In this document: in pieces, positions 42,850 to 50,874 of the stretch | Layout of the letters: each line of letters opens with the position of its first letter | Numbering within the stretch: the stretch's first letter is position 1 | Assembly (NCBI GenBank): GCA_021202465.1 | Contig: JAJQCZ010000009.1 | Location: 51,501-115,500 of the forward strand | Reading direction: 5' to 3' | DNA: 64,000 nucleotides | Source of the DNA: Lachnospiraceae bacterium | GTDB taxonomy: Bacteria > Bacillota > Clostridia > Lachnospirales > Lachnospiraceae | Program-made: the position numbers and the translations under genes | Notes under the pieces: model-generated | Told to the model about the DNA's origin: nothing | What the model saw: the letters and a program-made list of their open reading frames with translations, nothing else | Databases searched by the model: none

Positions 42850-44253
42850 ATGCACTTCCGCCTGTTTCTGATTCTGATCGTGACCGGCATGATGCCGCTG
42901 CTGCTTGTCAATCAGATCATGACCCGCACCTACCTGGACTCGGAGGTGACGGTCAGCTCTCAGACCATGGAGAATCAGGCCCTGATCCTGGTCAATCAGC
43001 TGGTCCTCTCGGATTATTTTAACGGAGAGGGAAATGAGATCAACGACGCCCTGCTGGAGCAGATGGCGGAGAACTGGAACGGGCGCATTCGCATCATTGA
43101 TTCTTCTTTTCAGGTGGTCATGGATACGTCAGGCCAGGATGAGGGCAAATATTGTGTGGCCGAGGAAGTCCTGCGCGCTTTTTCCGGGGAATATTCGGAG
43201 AGCTATGATGAGGCGTCGCATACGCTGGTCTTCGTGGAGCCGATCACGACGCTGGATCAGGAGGCCGTGGTGATCGGGGCGATCCTGGTCAATGTGGACA
43301 CCACCTCCATCGAGAAACCGATCCGGGAGCAGCAGGCCAACCTGCGGATCCTGGAGATCGCCATGTTCTGCCTGCTGCTGCTCATCGACGCGGTGCTGTT
43401 GTATTTTGTCCTGAAGCCTCTGAAGACGCTGGCGGAGTCCATCAGCGAGGCCGCCAATACCGGGGCGGATGCGCCGAATGCCGTCAATGTGCGCAGATAC
43501 CAGGAGACCACGCGCATCAGTGATGCGTTTAACAAGACGCTGAGCCGTCTGCAGGCTCTCGACGAGTCGAGGCAGGATTTCGTTTCCAATGTGGCGCATG
43601 AGCTGAAGACGCCCATCACGTCCGTGCGGGTGCTGGCGGATTCCCTGACCAGCATGGAGGAGGTGCCGGTCGAGCTGTACCGGGAATTCATGGAGGACAT
43701 TTCTCAGGAGCTGGATCGGGAGAGCAAGATCATCGACGATCTGCTGTCTCTGGCCCGTCTGGACCGTAACGCCGACACGCTGAATATCACACGGGAAAAT
43801 ATCAACGAGGTCATGGAACGCATCCTCAAGCGCGTGACGCCCATTGCCCAGACGCGCAATATCGAGCTGATCCTGGAGAGCTATCGGCCGGTGCTGGCGG
43901 ATATCGACGAGGTGAAGCTGTCTCTGGCTGTGTCAAATCTCGTGGAGAATGCCATCAAATATAACCGCGATTCCGGCTGGGTGAAGCTGTCTCTGAATGC
44001 GGATTATAAATTCTTCTATATTAAAGTGTCGGATTCCGGCTGCGGGATTCCCGAAGATGCGCTGGATCGTGTGTTTGAGCGTTTTTACCGGGTGGACAAG
44101 GCCCGCTCGCGGGATACGGGGGGCACCGGTCTGGGGCTGTCTATTACCAAGAGCATTGTGGGGCTTCATCACGGAGCCATCCGGGTTTACAGCAAAATGG
44201 GGGAGGGAACCACCTTTGTCGTGCGGATTCCCCTGAACTATATCAAGGAATGA
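42850..44253 (+). CDS. Sensor histidine kinase
   Basis: The 467-residue kinase has a first membrane helix at residues 3-25 (FRLFLILIVTGMMPLLLVNQ) and an extracytoplasmic region of about 140 residues. A second helix (FCLLLLIDAVLLYFVL) and a HAMP domain follow. HisKA carries VSNVAHELKTPITSVRVLAD with the phosphoacceptor His. The ATPase domain has NLVENAIKYN, DSGCGIPEDALDRVFERFYR and GGTGLGLSI. A GTG at 42743 would add a very basic 36-residue N-terminus (KTKEEKSRERAERR...), overlap the regulator gene and is a real alternative. The pair with the GerMN lipoprotein recalls the actinobacterial mtrA-mtrB-lpqB order. Confidence 0.93.
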   Translation: MHFRLFLILIVTGMMPLLLVNQIMTRTYLDSEVTVSSQTMENQALILVNQLVLSDYFNGEGNEINDALLEQMAENWNGRIRIIDSSFQVVMDTSGQDEGKYCVAEEVLRAFSGEYSESYDEASHTLVFVEPITTLDQEAVVIGAILVNVDTTSIEKPIREQQANLRILEIAMFCLLLLIDAVLLYFVLKPLKTLAESISEAANTGADAPNAVNVRRYQETTRISDAFNKTLSRLQALDESRQDFVSNVAHELKTPITSVRVLADSLTSMEEVPVELYREFMEDISQELDRESKIIDDLLSLARLDRNADTLNITRENINEVMERILKRVTPIAQTRNIELILESYRPVLADIDEVKLSLAVSNLVENAIKYNRDSGWVKLSLNADYKFFYIKVSDSGCGIPEDALDRVFERFYRVDKARSRDTGGTGLGLSITKSIVGLHHGAIRVYSKMGEGTTFVVRIPLNYIKE

Positions 44254-44263
44254 GGTGAGGGGA

Positions 44264-45193
44264 ATGAAGAAAACGGTACGTATATTTCTCACACTTCTTC
44301 TGAGCGCGGTGCTGCTTGTCGGCTGCCAGACGGGTTCCCCGCTTGACGCCTCGGAGGAGGCGGAGGGAGAGGAGACGCTGGTCTACTACTGCAACTCCAC
44401 GGATACGGGGCTGCTGTCGACGCCCTGCAGCCTGGCGGAGGAGGGAGAGGCGGCGATCTCCGAGATCTTCAGCATCATGCAGAGCCGTCAGTTCACGGAC
44501 GGTCACTCTGCCGTGCCGGATGATGTCACGCTGGATCATGTCGCCTGGCAGGAAAAGAGCGTGGCTGTATACCTGACCGGTACCTATCCGGAGGTGGGGA
44601 CCGTGGAGGAACTGCTCTTTCGCGCCGCGCTGACGAGGACGCTGGTGCAGTTCCCGGACGTGGAGGGAATATCTGTTTATGTAAATGAAGAGCCGCTGAC
44701 GGATGCCTCCGGGGTGGAGATCGGCGTCATGCAGGCGGAGTCTTTCCTGACCGACGTGTCCGCTTCCCCGGACGAGGAGGAACTGGAACTGACACTTTAT
44801 TTCATCAACGAAGCCGGGGACGGCCTGGCCGCAGAGACTGTGGAGGTGACCCGGAGCGGAGAGGAGACGGTGGAAAGCCTGGTGATGAAACAGCTGATCG
44901 CCGGCCCGACGGAAGCGGAACATCAGGCGGTGCTCCCGGTGAACACCGGATTGCTGAGTGTTCAGGTTAAGGATCAGATCTGTTACGTGAATCTGGACAG
45001 TGTGTTTCTTGATGAAGCACTGTCGGTGGATCCGAATCTGGTCGTTTACGCCATGGTCAATTCGCTGACGGAGCTGGATGACGTGGAAATGGTACAGTTT
45101 ACGGTGGACGGTTCGGCGGATGTGACGCTGGGAGATTCGATCTCCTTCGCCTCGCCTTTTGAACGAAATACGGAACTGATAAAAGAAGAGTAG
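44264..45193 (+). CDS. GerMN-domain lipoprotein
   Basis: The 309-residue lipoprotein has a signal peptide ending in the lipobox LLVGCQTG. Two GerMN modules follow: TLVYYCNSTDTGLL to AALTRTLVQFPDVEGISVYV, and LELTLYFINEAGDGLAAET to VVYAMVNSLTELDDVEMVQF. Each contains the TVEELLFRAAL- and ETVESLVMKQL-type helix. GerMN domains occur in spore germination protein GerM and in LpqB, where they sit outside the membrane near a sensor kinase. The start follows GGTGAGGGGA, ten bases after the kinase gene, so it is co-transcribed and may modulate the sensor. Confidence 0.88.
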   Translation: MKKTVRIFLTLLLSAVLLVGCQTGSPLDASEEAEGEETLVYYCNSTDTGLLSTPCSLAEEGEAAISEIFSIMQSRQFTDGHSAVPDDVTLDHVAWQEKSVAVYLTGTYPEVGTVEELLFRAALTRTLVQFPDVEGISVYVNEEPLTDASGVEIGVMQAESFLTDVSASPDEEELELTLYFINEAGDGLAAETVEVTRSGEETVESLVMKQLIAGPTEAEHQAVLPVNTGLLSVQVKDQICYVNLDSVFLDEALSVDPNLVVYAMVNSLTELDDVEMVQFTVDGSADVTLGDSISFASPFERNTELIKEE

Positions 45194-45199
45194 CGGATG

Positions 45200-45229
45200 G
45201 CGCCTCCCTGAAAGGGGAGGCGCTTTTTT
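45200..45229 (+). terminator. Terminator after the GerMN lipoprotein
   Basis: GCGCCTCCC pairs with GGGAGGCGC around a short loop and is followed by T6. Confidence 0.9.
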
Positions 45230-45230
45230 G

Positions 45231-45282
45231 TATGATAAGGATTGCGAGAACGCGTTAGCGTGGAGCAATCCGTGGTGTCATA
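45231..45282 (+). repeat. Nested hairpin element upstream of comEC
   Basis: TATGA/TCATA closes a structure containing GGATTGC/GCAATCC (45239-45245 and 45265-45271), and inside it ACGC-GTTA-GCGT. It lies between the terminator and the comEC start. It may be a repeat or a leader structure; nothing more can be said. Confidence 0.5.
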
Positions 45283-45321
45283 CTTTTTGACACAGGAAAT
45301 GAAAGGAAATGTACATAAAAA

Positions 45322-47763
45322 ATGAAGCGACCATTGCTAGTCCTCCTTGGAGGATGGATATTGGGAGAGCTGACGGCTCTCTGGCTGGGCATTGCGCTGG
45401 TTCCGGCCACCAGCCTGGATGCAGCTATGGAGGAACAGAGCTCCGCCATAGTTCGTGTGACCGGCACGGTGCAGCAGATCAGCCGCACTAGCTATGGGTA
45501 TTCGTATCAGCTGTCGGAGAATACCGTGTATCTGGAAGGCGTCGCTCTCACGACGCATCGTCTGCTGGTCTATGCGGACGATATCTCAGAACTGAAAATC
45601 GGCCAGGTGGTGTCGGTGTCGGGGGAGCTGTCACCCTTTGATGAGGCCGGGAATCCGGGACAGTTTGACGCAGACAGCTATTATCGGGCGCTGGGGATTG
45701 ATTTTAATCTGGAGGAGGAGGGGCGGGAGGTCCTGAATGACCGCGCCTTCCCGGTGCGGCAGGGGCTCTGTCGGCTGCGGATGCTTCTGGCGGAGCGGCT
45801 GGAGGTACTGGCGGGGGAGGATGCGGGCGTCTTCCTGTCACTTTTTCTGGGAGACAAATCACAGCTGGCGGCGGAGACGCGGGCCTGGTATGAGCTGGCG
45901 GGCATTTCGCATATTCTGGCGATCAGCGGCCTGCATGTATCACTCTTCGGGATGACGCTGTACCGCCTGCTGCGGCGTCTCTTGCTTCCTCTTCCTCTGT
46001 GCGGCGCGATCGGGGGCGCCCTCGCGGCCTGTTATGTGGTGATGACCGGGGCCGGTTCCTCTTCCCTGCGGGCGCTGACTATGTTCAGCCTCTATTTGCT
46101 GGCTCAGGCGGTGGGGCGCACGTATGATCTGTTGTCGGCTCTGGCGACGGCGGGGCTGCTTCTCCTCTGGGAGCATCCGCTGCTGCTGATGCAGGAGGGC
46201 TTCCAGCTCTCCTTTCTGGCTATGGCGGGAATCGGCGCAGTCTGGCCGGTCCTCCCCGGGTGGCTGGAAGCCTGTTCCCGGGAGACGGAAGGGAAGGTTC
46301 GCCCGGAGAAGAGCGGAGGAGGGCACCAGACGGGGAAAAAGGAGAAGCTGCGGAAATGGTGCGCAATGACAGCACAAGGCCTGGGGACATCCCTGTTGTT
46401 CTCCCTCTGTATCCAGATTGCCACCCTGCCGGTTCTGGCCTGGCACGAAGGAACCTGGGCCGTGTATGGGATGTTCCTGAATTTGCTGGTGATTCCGCTG
46501 ACCGGTCCCCTGCTGGGACTGACGGTTGCGGCTTCATCGCTGTCCCTGATCTGGGAAATGGGGGCGCGCTGGCTGCTCCTTCCCGCGCGGGGCATCCTGC
46601 GCTGGTATGAAGCCCTGTGTCGGCTGGCGGAGAAGCTGCCGGGGCATACGCTGGTTCTGGGACGTCCGGCGGTCTGGCAGATCGTTTTGTACGTAACGAT
46701 CCTTCTGAGCGGTCTGGCGTGGATGCGGTGGAGCATCCGAAGAGAAGCTGAGAAAGAGAGTGGGACATCCGAACAACGATCTGTGAAAGAGGCTGAACAA
46801 CGAGGCGTGGGGAGAGGCAGCGGAAGCGTGAAAAAAACACGCTTATCAGGGGAAAGTGGAAGAGTAAGAAAAACAGGTATGCTCACGCAGGACGGAATTC
46901 CAGGGAGGGTGCGAAAAAGCGTTCCTGCAGTTCTTCTCTGCGCCCTTTTCGTTTCTCTGCAACCGCTTCCCTTCCGGGGGCTGCAGGTCACTATCCTGGA
47001 TGTGGGGCAGGGGGACAGCATCTTCCTGCGCTGGGAGGAGGGAGCCTGCCTCATCGACGGAGGGAGCAGCAGTGTGTCCGATGTGGGGACCTATCGCATC
47101 CTTCCCTATCTGAAGCTTCAGGGAATCACCCGGCTCTCTGCCGTCTTCGTGACGCACGGCGACGAGGATCACTGTAACGGTCTGGAGGAGGTGCTGCGGG
47201 ATTCTTCCCTCACCGTGGAAGCGCTGGTGCTCTCACCGGTCTCCGCGACGGACGAGGCGCTGACCGAACTGCGGGCCGCCGCTATGGAGGAGGGCATTCC
47301 GGTGCGTGTCCTGTCGGCAGGAGAGAGCTGGACCTGGGGCGAGGTGGACTTCACCTGCGAATTTCCCGGCCTCGAGGACTGTGAGGCGCTGGCCGACGAT
47401 GCGAACAATGCTTCTCTGGTGCTTTCGCTGCGAAGCGGCGATTTCTCCGCGCTTTTTACCGGTGATCTGGGCGAGGAGGGGGAGGAACGCTGGCTGCAGA
47501 CAGCTGTGGAGGGAGACTATACGCTGTTGAAGGCCGGGCATCACGGCTCGCGGACCTCCAGCGGAGAAGCCTTCCTGGAACTGGTTTCCCCGGAGATCAC
47601 CGTGATATCCTGCGGGAAGGATAACTCCTACGGCCATCCTCACGCCGATACCCTGGCGCGACTTGCGGCCGCCGGGAGTGTCATCTATACGACGCCCGAG
47701 TGCGGAGCGGTGACGGTCATGAAGAGAGGGGATACGGTGCGGTGCTATGGGTACAGGAAATGA
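45322..47763 (+). CDS. comEC: DNA internalisation competence protein ComEC/Rec2
   Basis: The 813-residue protein has the full three-part architecture. An N-terminal DUF4131/OB-like part lies between the first helices (residues ~40-140). The polytopic Competence domain contains HILAISGLHVSLFGMTLYRL and VVMTGAGSSSLRALTMFSLY. The C-terminal metallo-beta-lactamase domain has ILDVGQGDSIFLRW, FVTHGDEDHCNGLEE, LLKAGHHGSRTSS and YGHPHADTLARL. ComEC forms the membrane channel for single-stranded DNA, and its MBL domain probably degrades the other strand. Residues ~470-540 form a variable basic linker. The MBL motifs are intact, so the gene looks functional. Confidence 0.95.
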   Translation: MKRPLLVLLGGWILGELTALWLGIALVPATSLDAAMEEQSSAIVRVTGTVQQISRTSYGYSYQLSENTVYLEGVALTTHRLLVYADDISELKIGQVVSVSGELSPFDEAGNPGQFDADSYYRALGIDFNLEEEGREVLNDRAFPVRQGLCRLRMLLAERLEVLAGEDAGVFLSLFLGDKSQLAAETRAWYELAGISHILAISGLHVSLFGMTLYRLLRRLLLPLPLCGAIGGALAACYVVMTGAGSSSLRALTMFSLYLLAQAVGRTYDLLSALATAGLLLLWEHPLLLMQEGFQLSFLAMAGIGAVWPVLPGWLEACSRETEGKVRPEKSGGGHQTGKKEKLRKWCAMTAQGLGTSLLFSLCIQIATLPVLAWHEGTWAVYGMFLNLLVIPLTGPLLGLTVAASSLSLIWEMGARWLLLPARGILRWYEALCRLAEKLPGHTLVLGRPAVWQIVLYVTILLSGLAWMRWSIRREAEKESGTSEQRSVKEAEQRGVGRGSGSVKKTRLSGESGRVRKTGMLTQDGIPGRVRKSVPAVLLCALFVSLQPLPFRGLQVTILDVGQGDSIFLRWEEGACLIDGGSSSVSDVGTYRILPYLKLQGITRLSAVFVTHGDEDHCNGLEEVLRDSSLTVEALVLSPVSATDEALTELRAAAMEEGIPVRVLSAGESWTWGEVDFTCEFPGLEDCEALADDANNASLVLSLRSGDFSALFTGDLGEEGEERWLQTAVEGDYTLLKAGHHGSRTSSGEAFLELVSPEITVISCGKDNSYGHPHADTLARLAAAGSVIYTTPECGAVTVMKRGDTVRCYGYRK

Positions 47764-47851
47764 AAGATTTGTTTCATATGGAAAGGTGTGCGACGTTTGG
47801 CGAAAGGGAGCTATAGGCAGACGTTGAGTTGGCTGATTTATTGGCATGAAC

Positions 47852-47890
47852 ACAGATACCTTCGTCAGATTATCTGACGAAGGTATCTGT
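47852..47890. repeat. 39-base near-perfect palindrome
   Basis: Nineteen bases (47852-47870, ACAGATACCTTCGTCAGAT) are followed by a single T and their exact reverse complement. It lies between the convergent comEC and DUF4160 genes. Neither strand has a T-run after it, so it is not a typical terminator; a transcript-end processing signal or a protein site is possible. Confidence 0.75.
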
Positions 47891-47895
47891 AAAAA

Positions 47896-48174
47896 TCAGC
47901 AGTAAAAGTGGATTGTCTCCTCTACGAAGAACTTTTTCCATGCGGCACAAATGTAAAAAAACTGCGCAGAAATAAATTCCATCAATTCGTTCAGTTCTTT
48001 TTGCGGAATCTGACTCCTGTTATTTGCCGGTACGCAGCCGCCGCTTTTGGTCAGCCATATTTTTGTGCTATTAGGAGTCGGATGTCCTTTAGAAACGTGG
48101 ACATGAATGGCTTCTGCATTTTCATTGGACCAAAAATAGATTTTATAACCACTTACCGTAAACAAATTAGGCAA
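47896..48174 (-). CDS. DUF4160-type small protein
   Basis: From a TTG at 48174, seven bases after AAGGAGG, the 92-residue protein reads MPNLFTVSGYKIYFWSNENA, then EAIHVHVSKGHP. This is the signature of DUF4160 (short GY-x-F-x-SNE, followed by HVHV). A longer start at 48198 is possible. DUF4160 genes are often next to a second small gene in toxin/antitoxin-like pairs; here the partner upstream overlaps it by eight bases. Function is unproven. Confidence 0.75.
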   Translation of the reverse strand: MPNLFTVSGYKIYFWSNENAEAIHVHVSKGHPTPNSTKIWLTKSGGCVPANNRSQIPQKELNELMEFISAQFFYICAAWKKFFVEETIHFYC

Positions 48175-48436
48175 TATGAATTCCTCCTTCAGCCGCATAT
48201 CTGTACAGAAGGTGTGCATTGCTTTCGACCAGTTTTTGAAATGTCGCTATTTCTTCGTCGGAATATCCATGTCTGAGAATCCATTTATATGTTGGAAGTT
48301 CGCATCTTGCCGAATCAAATCCTTCATCGGTAGGGCGTTCAAAGTGAACCAGGACTTTTTTGATATCTCCGTCCTGAATGATATGTGAATGAACAATCTC
48401 TGTCCCATCGCCCAGAGTCATATAAGGATACATCAT
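48167..48436 (-). CDS. Small partner gene of the DUF4160 protein
   Basis: The 89-residue protein begins MMYPYMTLGDGTEIVHSHII and contains VLVHFERPTDEGFDSARCEL, then a helical end. I do not recognise a family name. It overlaps the DUF4160 gene and starts after AAAAGGAGAGCGATTGAC, so the two form one transcript. A toxin/antitoxin-like or regulatory pair is possible from the arrangement only. Confidence 0.65.
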   Translation of the reverse strand: MMYPYMTLGDGTEIVHSHIIQDGDIKKVLVHFERPTDEGFDSARCELPTYKWILRHGYSDEEIATFQKLVESNAHLLYRYAAEGGIHIA

Positions 48437-48526
48437 GTCAATCGCTCTCCTTTTTTAATGTCAGCTTCCAGTGTATCTATATATCGTAAATGATATTAAC
48501 TCAAAAGTAAAGAACTGTAAAAATGC

Positions 48527-49261
48527 TCAGTCCGAGGACCGCACCCTCTCGACAATAAAGTATTCGAAATCGTTCCGGGCTTCCTCCATGGCTTCGGCGC
48601 TGCGCAGGGTCCAGCCGACCGGCGTGCAGAAATGCCGCCAGAAACGGAAGGCCAGATTGTTCCGGAAACGGGTGTCGTAGGCGATGAAGTCCGGTTTGGT
48701 GATCAGATTGCTGAGCTGTGTCTCCAGAAGGAAGAACTGCCAGCGCAGTCCCCATGCGTGGGTGCGGAAGAATTTCGTGCAGAGCTGCCCCCGGCGTACG
48801 AGGGGACGGTTCCTGCGGAACCAGTAAAGCACTTCAGGGTGGAAGGCTTCGATACAGTAGGGACCGTTATAGGGGTCTAACAGAGCCGCGGCGTCCTCGC
48901 AGAGCTGCCGGTTGAAATGATTCCCCGGCGTTTTAAATTCAATGATCAGCGGGACCCGGCCGTCTACCAGAGCGAGAACCTGAGAGAGCAGGGGGATCCG
49001 CTCCTGAGATGTCCGCAGAGGGAATGCCCGCAGCTCTTCATACGTATAATCGCTGACCCGGCCGCAGACGCCGCACACCCGTTCCAGGCTGTCGTCGTGG
49101 AAGACGACAATCTGCCGGTCCCGGGAGAACTGGATGTCCAGTTCGATGCCGTATCCGGCCTCCGCCGCCCGGCGGAAGGCTTCCAGTGAATTTTCCGGAG
49201 CCTGTGACGGGTCGCCGTGCAGGCCCCGGTGTGCAAAAAGCTTTGTCTTATATGTTAACAT
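48527..49261 (-). CDS. Glycerophosphodiester phosphodiesterase
   Basis: The 244-residue GDPD-fold enzyme starts LFAHRGLHGDPSQAPENSLE with the catalytic HRG and the E-N-S/T motif. IELDIQFSRDRQIVVFHDDS carries the metal ligands ExD and HDD. The family splits glycerophosphodiesters into glycerol-3-phosphate and an alcohol. No signal peptide is visible, so it is cytoplasmic (UgpQ-like). The start follows CAGGGAGGCGACGCGATT. It is divergent from rarA. Confidence 0.92.
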   Translation of the reverse strand: MLTYKTKLFAHRGLHGDPSQAPENSLEAFRRAAEAGYGIELDIQFSRDRQIVVFHDDSLERVCGVCGRVSDYTYEELRAFPLRTSQERIPLLSQVLALVDGRVPLIIEFKTPGNHFNRQLCEDAAALLDPYNGPYCIEAFHPEVLYWFRRNRPLVRRGQLCTKFFRTHAWGLRWQFFLLETQLSNLITKPDFIAYDTRFRNNLAFRFWRHFCTPVGWTLRSAEAMEEARNDFEYFIVERVRSSD

Positions 49262-49413
49262 AATCGCGTCGCCTCCCTGAGATTGGCCGCAGAGCCGTCA
49301 GGCCTGCCCGTTGTACAGAGCGGGGCGACAAACGATTGTCGCCCCTGCCTATCTTATCAGGGAAGAAAACGGTCGTCAAGGGGGCGGAAAACGGGAAAAT
49401 TTTGTTGCATAAA

Positions 49414-49442
49414 TTGCAATGCGAACGTTCCTGTGGTATACT
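49414..49442 (+). promoter_or_regulatory. Likely rarA promoter
   Basis: TTGCAA (49414-49419) and TATACT (49437-49442) are spaced by 17 bases. The spacer contains the palindrome GAACGTTC, which lacks the four-base gap of a Gram-positive LexA box. Confidence 0.6.
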
Positions 49443-49495
49443 TAAAACTCTGTGATATGGGATGTCCGATGTAAATGCGGAAGGGATATGTGAAG

Positions 49496-50815
49496 ATGGA
49501 TCTGTTTGAATATATGGGACAGAAAAATAAGGAGAAGGAATCGCCGCTGGCTTCCCGGCTGCGGCCGGAGACGCTGGACGAGGTGGTGGGACAGAAGCAT
49601 ATCCTGGGGAAGGATAAGCTGCTCTACCGGGCGATTCAGGCGGATAAGCTCAGCTCTCTGATTTTCTATGGGCCGCCCGGGACGGGGAAGACCACCCTGG
49701 CGCGGGTCATCGCCAACACGACGCAGGCCAGCTTCCGTCAGATCAACGCCACCTCCGCCGGGAAGAAGGATATGGAGGCGGTGGTGCAGGAGGCGAAGGA
49801 GAACCTGGCGCTGTACGGAACCCGGACGATCCTGTTTATTGATGAGATTCACCGCTTTAACAAGGGGCAGCAGGATTATCTGCTTCCCTTTGTGGAGGAC
49901 GGTACGGTGATCCTTATCGGAGCGACGACGGAGAATCCTTACTTCGAGGTGAACCGGGCACTGATCTCACGTTCGAATATTTTCGAACTGCATCCTCTGT
50001 CGCGTGAGGACATCGGAATCATTCTGGACCGGGCTGTCACGGATGTGAAGAAGGGCATGGGAGCCTATCACGCCGTGCTGGAGGAGGACGCACGGGACTT
50101 CCTGGCGGATATCTGTGACGGAGACGCGCGCAACGCGCTGAACGCGGTGGAGCTGGCCGTGCTGACGACGCCGCCCGGGGAGGACGGACAGATTCATATC
50201 ACGGTTGCTGTGGCGGAGGAATGTATCCAGCGGCGCAACATCCGCTACGACAAGGACGGCGACAACCATTATGATGTGATTTCCGCGTTCATCAAGAGCA
50301 TGCGCGGCTCGGACCCCGATGCGGCGGTCTATTATCTGGCACGGATGATCTATGCGGGGGAGGACCCCCGCTTTATCGCGCGGCGTATCATGATCTGTGC
50401 TTCGGAGGATGTGGGCATGGCGGATCCGCAGGCCATCTGCGTGGCTTCTGCGGCCGCGCAGATCGTGGAGCGCGTAGGGATGCCGGAGGGACGGATCCCT
50501 CTGGCAGAAGCGGCGATCTATGTGGCGACGGCGCCTAAGAGCAACGCTTCCTACATGGCGATTGACGCGGCGCTGGAGGCGGTGCGGGATACGCCGGTGC
50601 AGCGGGTGCCGCCGCATCTGCAGGACAGTCATTATGCGGGGGCGAAGGAGCTCGGACGGGGCATCGGTTATCAGTATGCGCATGATTTTCCCGGCCACTA
50701 TGTACGGCAGCAGTATCTCCCTGATGAGCTGACCGGACGGCGCTTCTTCGAACCCGGCGACAACGGATATGAAAAAGAGATCAAGAAATATATGGAATTT
50801 TGTAAAGAATTGTAG
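49496..50815 (+). CDS. rarA: Replication-associated recombination protein A (AAA+ ATPase)
   Basis: The 439-residue protein is a clamp-loader-like AAA+ ATPase acting at stalled forks. It has RLRPETLDEVVGQKHILGKD, Walker A FYGPPGTGKTTLARVIAN, Walker B ILFIDEIHRFNKGQQD, sensor 1 LIGATTENPYFEVN and the RarA-specific C-terminal tetramerisation region (YDVISAFIKSMRGSDPDAAV, then PEGRIPLAEAAIYVATAPKS). I chose the ATG before DLFEYMGQK, since the family begins there. The following DUF5717 gene lies 59 bases downstream. Confidence 0.96.
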   Translation: MDLFEYMGQKNKEKESPLASRLRPETLDEVVGQKHILGKDKLLYRAIQADKLSSLIFYGPPGTGKTTLARVIANTTQASFRQINATSAGKKDMEAVVQEAKENLALYGTRTILFIDEIHRFNKGQQDYLLPFVEDGTVILIGATTENPYFEVNRALISRSNIFELHPLSREDIGIILDRAVTDVKKGMGAYHAVLEEDARDFLADICDGDARNALNAVELAVLTTPPGEDGQIHITVAVAEECIQRRNIRYDKDGDNHYDVISAFIKSMRGSDPDAAVYYLARMIYAGEDPRFIARRIMICASEDVGMADPQAICVASAAAQIVERVGMPEGRIPLAEAAIYVATAPKSNASYMAIDAALEAVRDTPVQRVPPHLQDSHYAGAKELGRGIGYQYAHDFPGHYVRQQYLPDELTGRRFFEPGDNGYEKEIKKYMEFCKEL

Positions 50816-50874
50816 TACGATGATACAGGAATGCCCGCGCAGCGGGAACAGAATTCGTGACAGGTGGTGAGAGT

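Noticed and set aside
49421..49430. LexA/SOS box in the rarA promoter
   Set aside because: GAACGTTC lacks the four-base gap of the Gram-positive GAAC-N4-GTTC site.
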